Origin: Xylocopa sonorina
Lineage: Eukaryota; Arthropoda; Insecta; Hymenoptera; Apidae
Direction of reading: 5' to 3'
DNA: 64,000 nt
Assembly: GCF_050948175.1 (NCBI RefSeq)
Contig: NC_135200.1
Span: forward strand, 10,717,001-10,781,000
The translations under genes and the position numbers were made by a program. Each line of letters starts with the position of its first letter. The first letter of the stretch is position 1. Under the pieces are notes generated by a model. It was not told the DNA's origin. It was given only the letters and a program-made list of their open reading frames with translations, and did no database searches. Shown here in pieces: positions 61,247 through 64,000 of the stretch.

Positions 61247-64000
61247 TCTGCTCTTACAGACTCACTTCTTTAATTTCTTAATAGTCCGATCGCAAGTAAC
61301 AAACGGTAGAAATTAATGCTCACCGTCCGATTAACCGTATTGATTAACAGACGTGAACGAATGCGAGGCAAACCCTTGCGGCGAGAACGCTGAATGCAGT
61401 GACACGATCGGCAGCTTCGTATGCAGTTGTAAGGCGGACTACACTGGAGACCCGTTTAAGGGATGCAGCGGTTAGCAACTGAGATTACAGTTCTTTGTTC
61501 TCCTTCATCGAGTCGGAAAGAATGTCTGAACGTTTTGGAATGTTTGCAGCTCGCTGTCTTAATGATCGTCCATACTCGATTACCCGAATTTAGACTGTAG
61601 ATGTTTGCTCATTTGCAATTAAATTATAAGACAGCGAGATAATAATTTCCTTCTCTAATATTCTACGCGTTAGCATTGACTTCCTTGATTTTCGTTAGTT
61701 TCGAGCGTTTTCTTTTCCTGTTCCTTAGACATAGACGAGTGTACAGCATTGGAGAACCCTTGCGGAAAGTACGCGACATGCAAGAACACGGAGCCTGGTT
61801 ACAATTGCGTTTGTCCACCAGGATACAGTGCCAATCCAAATCCGACAATCGCTTGTGAACAGGTAATTTTCTAATTTTCACTCGCTTTACCAATCCATTG
61901 TTCATCAAATAATAATCTGTGGGATATAAAACTGTTCAGACCGACGTAACAACCCTTTGCAAATCGAACTTCGACTGCGTGAACAACGCCGAGTGCATCG
62001 AGGGGCAGTGCTTCTGCAAGAACGGGTTCAAGGCCGTTGGAGCGGAGTGCGTGGACCTCGACGAGTGTCTCTCGAACCCCTGCGGACCTGCCTCGATCTG
62101 CAGCAACACCAGGGGTAGTTACCATTGCGAATGCGAGTCTGGTTTCGTTGGAACTCCGCCCCACATACCCTGCAAAGGTAACCACGTTAAGAATTGATTC
62201 CAATTGAGGAACGATATCGGTTTTGGAGAGATCGCCGTGAGTCTGGTCTTATTTTTTGCAGCACCCTGCGACGAAGTGACTTGCGGAGACCACGCGTATT
62301 GTAAAGCGGACGGTCACGAAGCTTATTGCATATGCGAAGACGGCTGGACTTTCAATCCGAACGATATCGCGGCTGGATGCGTGGGTAAGTGTTTCGCAAT
62401 CAACTTTTTCAATTACGAAACACGGAATAAATGTTCGATTGATAAGTTGTGAGTAATGTATGCGTTGTTCGATTAGATATAAACGAATGCGACGCGGTAA
62501 ACGGACCATCGGGACGCTGTGGGAAAAACGCGATCTGCACGAATACTTTAGGAGGTTTCAGTTGCCAATGTAAACCTGGATTTTCTGGGAACGCCTTTAA
62601 ACAGTGCTTGGGTATATCAAAATTCAGTTCACCATAGTTGAACGATTACGAAACCATTTCTAAATTGAAAATATTAATATTTTCGATGTGCTATCTTCAA
62701 ATACAGACGTAGATGAATGTACCAGATTGGACGCCTGTGGACACGGCGCCACATGCACAAATAACGAGGGTTCTTACTCGTGTGCTTGTCCAGAAGGCAC
62801 CATACCGGATCCTGATCCTTACATCAAGTGTGTCGGTATAGTTACCTGCGAAGTCGACGGCGACTGTCCCGGAAATGCCATTTGCGATCCACAGAAACGC
62901 TGTCTGTGTCCTGAACCCAATGTTGGAAACGATTGTAGACGTACGTATTCGTTTAAACAAGATTAAAAATGCGAATTCAGGGAACTTTCATAATTATATC
63001 TCTATTTTGTGAAATCAGATCCTTGCGAAGATCTATCCTGCGGACCAAACGCCCACTGCATGTTATCCAACGACGTGGCGACGTGTCTTTGTCGCAGTGG
63101 TTACACAGGGAAGCCAGGAGTGAAGGGTGGTTGCAGAGACATCGACGAGTGCGCGATCAATCCTTGTCCTCAGGGTGCAATCTGTAATAACGAGCCAGGA
63201 TCCTTTTCGTGTCAGTGTCCCAGTGGTACCACGGGAGATCCTTACAGCGGTGGTTGCCAGGAGTCGAAGGCTCCTCACGTTTGCGGACCAAGCACCCCAT
63301 GTCCTGCTGGAGAACAGTGCATTAAGGATGAATTCGTGGGCAGCAGCGTCTGTATTTGTCAGAGGGGATACACCAGGGACCACGAGAGTGGTAAATGCAG
63401 GGATATCAATGAGTGCATGGAGCTTAGGGATAAACCTGCTTGCGGTGTTAACGCCATTTGTAAAAACTTGCCTGGAAGCTACGAGTGCCAGTGTCCGCCT
63501 GGATTCAATGGGAATCCTTTCTCCCTTTGCGAAGGTGAAACATTTTTATTAAACTTATGTTGCTGTTCAATTAGTTCCATAAGTTTTTAATTTTACATTT
63601 AACGTATGATAATTGCAGAATGTAATAGTATCGAGTGCCAATGCCAGCCTCCGTATAAGATCGTTAATGGAAAATGCATGTTAGCCGGATGTTCCAAGGG
63701 AGAAAAGTGTCCTAATGGTGCGGAGTGTATTACCATTGCTGGCGGAGTCAGCTACTGTGCTTGTCCCAAGGGATACACCACCAAGGTTGATGGTTCTTGC
63801 GAAGGTTTATATCAAAATTTTCTTCTTTCCTCAATTATCAATTTATAATTTCCTCATGGTATTCAATTGATATCGATTTACAGATATAAACGAGTGCATC
63901 GTTGGACACCAAGTGTGTGGCTACGGGGCAGAGTGCATAAACCTTCCAGGATCCCATCAATGTGTCTGTCCACACGGCTATGGCGGAGACCCTTACAATG
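57936..64000 (+). CDS. dp: Dumpy, giant EGF-rich extracellular matrix protein (5' part)
   Basis: Dumpy anchors epidermis, tendon and tracheal cells to the apical cuticle. Exons in the window: 57936-57991, 58071-58266, 59184-59288, 59638-59754, 59846-60093, 60305-60554, 60905-61150, 61351-61470, 61729-61862, 61940-62177, 62262-62384, 62477-62611, 62707-62940, 63019-63534, 63619-63804 and 63884 to the window edge. An in-frame ATG at 57941 opens a signal peptide ([17 protein letters not shown]). Next comes an LDL-A-like module ([21 protein letters not shown]), an EGF module ([19 protein letters not shown]), and a series of calcium-binding EGF modules opening with D-x-D/N-E-C; about 15 such starts are visible. 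Distinct non-cbEGF modules are [19 protein letters not shown] and [17 protein letters not shown]. Order and motifs such as [11 protein letters not shown] and [12 protein letters not shown] match Drosophila Dumpy closely. The gene continues beyond the window. Confidence 0.95.
61197..61250. repeat. (CT)n microsatellite
   Basis: Pure CT dinucleotide repeat of about 45-50 bases in the dumpy intron between the exons ending at 61150 and starting at 61351. On the sense strand it forms a long pyrimidine tract ahead of the next acceptor. Confidence 0.92.

Noticed and set aside
1..64000. CRISPR arrays, bacterial operons or prophage
   Set aside because: No regularly spaced repeats, ribosome-binding sites or compact prokaryotic gene runs; the introns and genes are animal.

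Overview
The window is animal nuclear DNA, almost certainly from an insect. Its genes are split by short introns (about 50-450 bp) with GT-AG junctions, and their products read as insect orthologues. A hymenopteran (bee, ant or wasp) is my best guess, from the AT-rich compact gene block lying beside a CpG-rich gene-poor block; this is inference, and no species can be named from sequence alone.

Positions 1-24.6 kb are AT-rich and gene-dense. In order they hold: a minus-strand secreted Cys/Thr-rich protein with a clip-like cysteine knot (705-1657); a plus-strand class A peptide-type GPCR in five exons (2630-4285); a non-autonomous foldback element with arms of about 400 bp (4503-5381); TRAPPC11/gryzun in 20 coding exons (5887-10941); a short endophilin-B-like BAR fragment (11448-11924); a minus-strand serine hydrolase-like gene (SERHL/kraken family, 13883-16733) carrying two interchangeable 236-nt versions of one exon; AIP, the FKBP-like/TPR co-chaperone (17522-18954), divergent from the hydrolase; pelota (19950-21724); and pescadillo (22018-24523). 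Pelota (ribosome rescue), pescadillo (60S biogenesis), AIP (chaperone) and TRAPPC11 (vesicle tethering) are unrelated housekeeping genes that happen to be neighbours.

Positions 24.6-57.9 kb look quite different: visibly higher GC, many CpG and CG-rich words, no recognisable protein family, and several long purine or pyrimidine tracts. I read most of it as the 5' flank and the very long first intron of the next gene. A candidate 10-nt first coding exon at 34583-34592 joins in frame to the acceptor at 57936, across a 23.3-kb intron.

From 57936 to the right edge runs the 5' end of dumpy, the giant apical extracellular-matrix/tendon protein: signal peptide, LDL-A-like module, then a long series of calcium-binding EGF modules, nearly all on exons bounded by phase-1 introns. 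The gene leaves the window unfinished.

Most noteworthy: the mutually exclusive exon pair in the hydrolase, the foldback element with internal 'gcgccatctct' repeats, the split dumpy start, the isolated BAR fragment, a GPCR lacking the usual extracellular cysteine pair, and two GC-AG introns. I found no wholly new multi-gene system.
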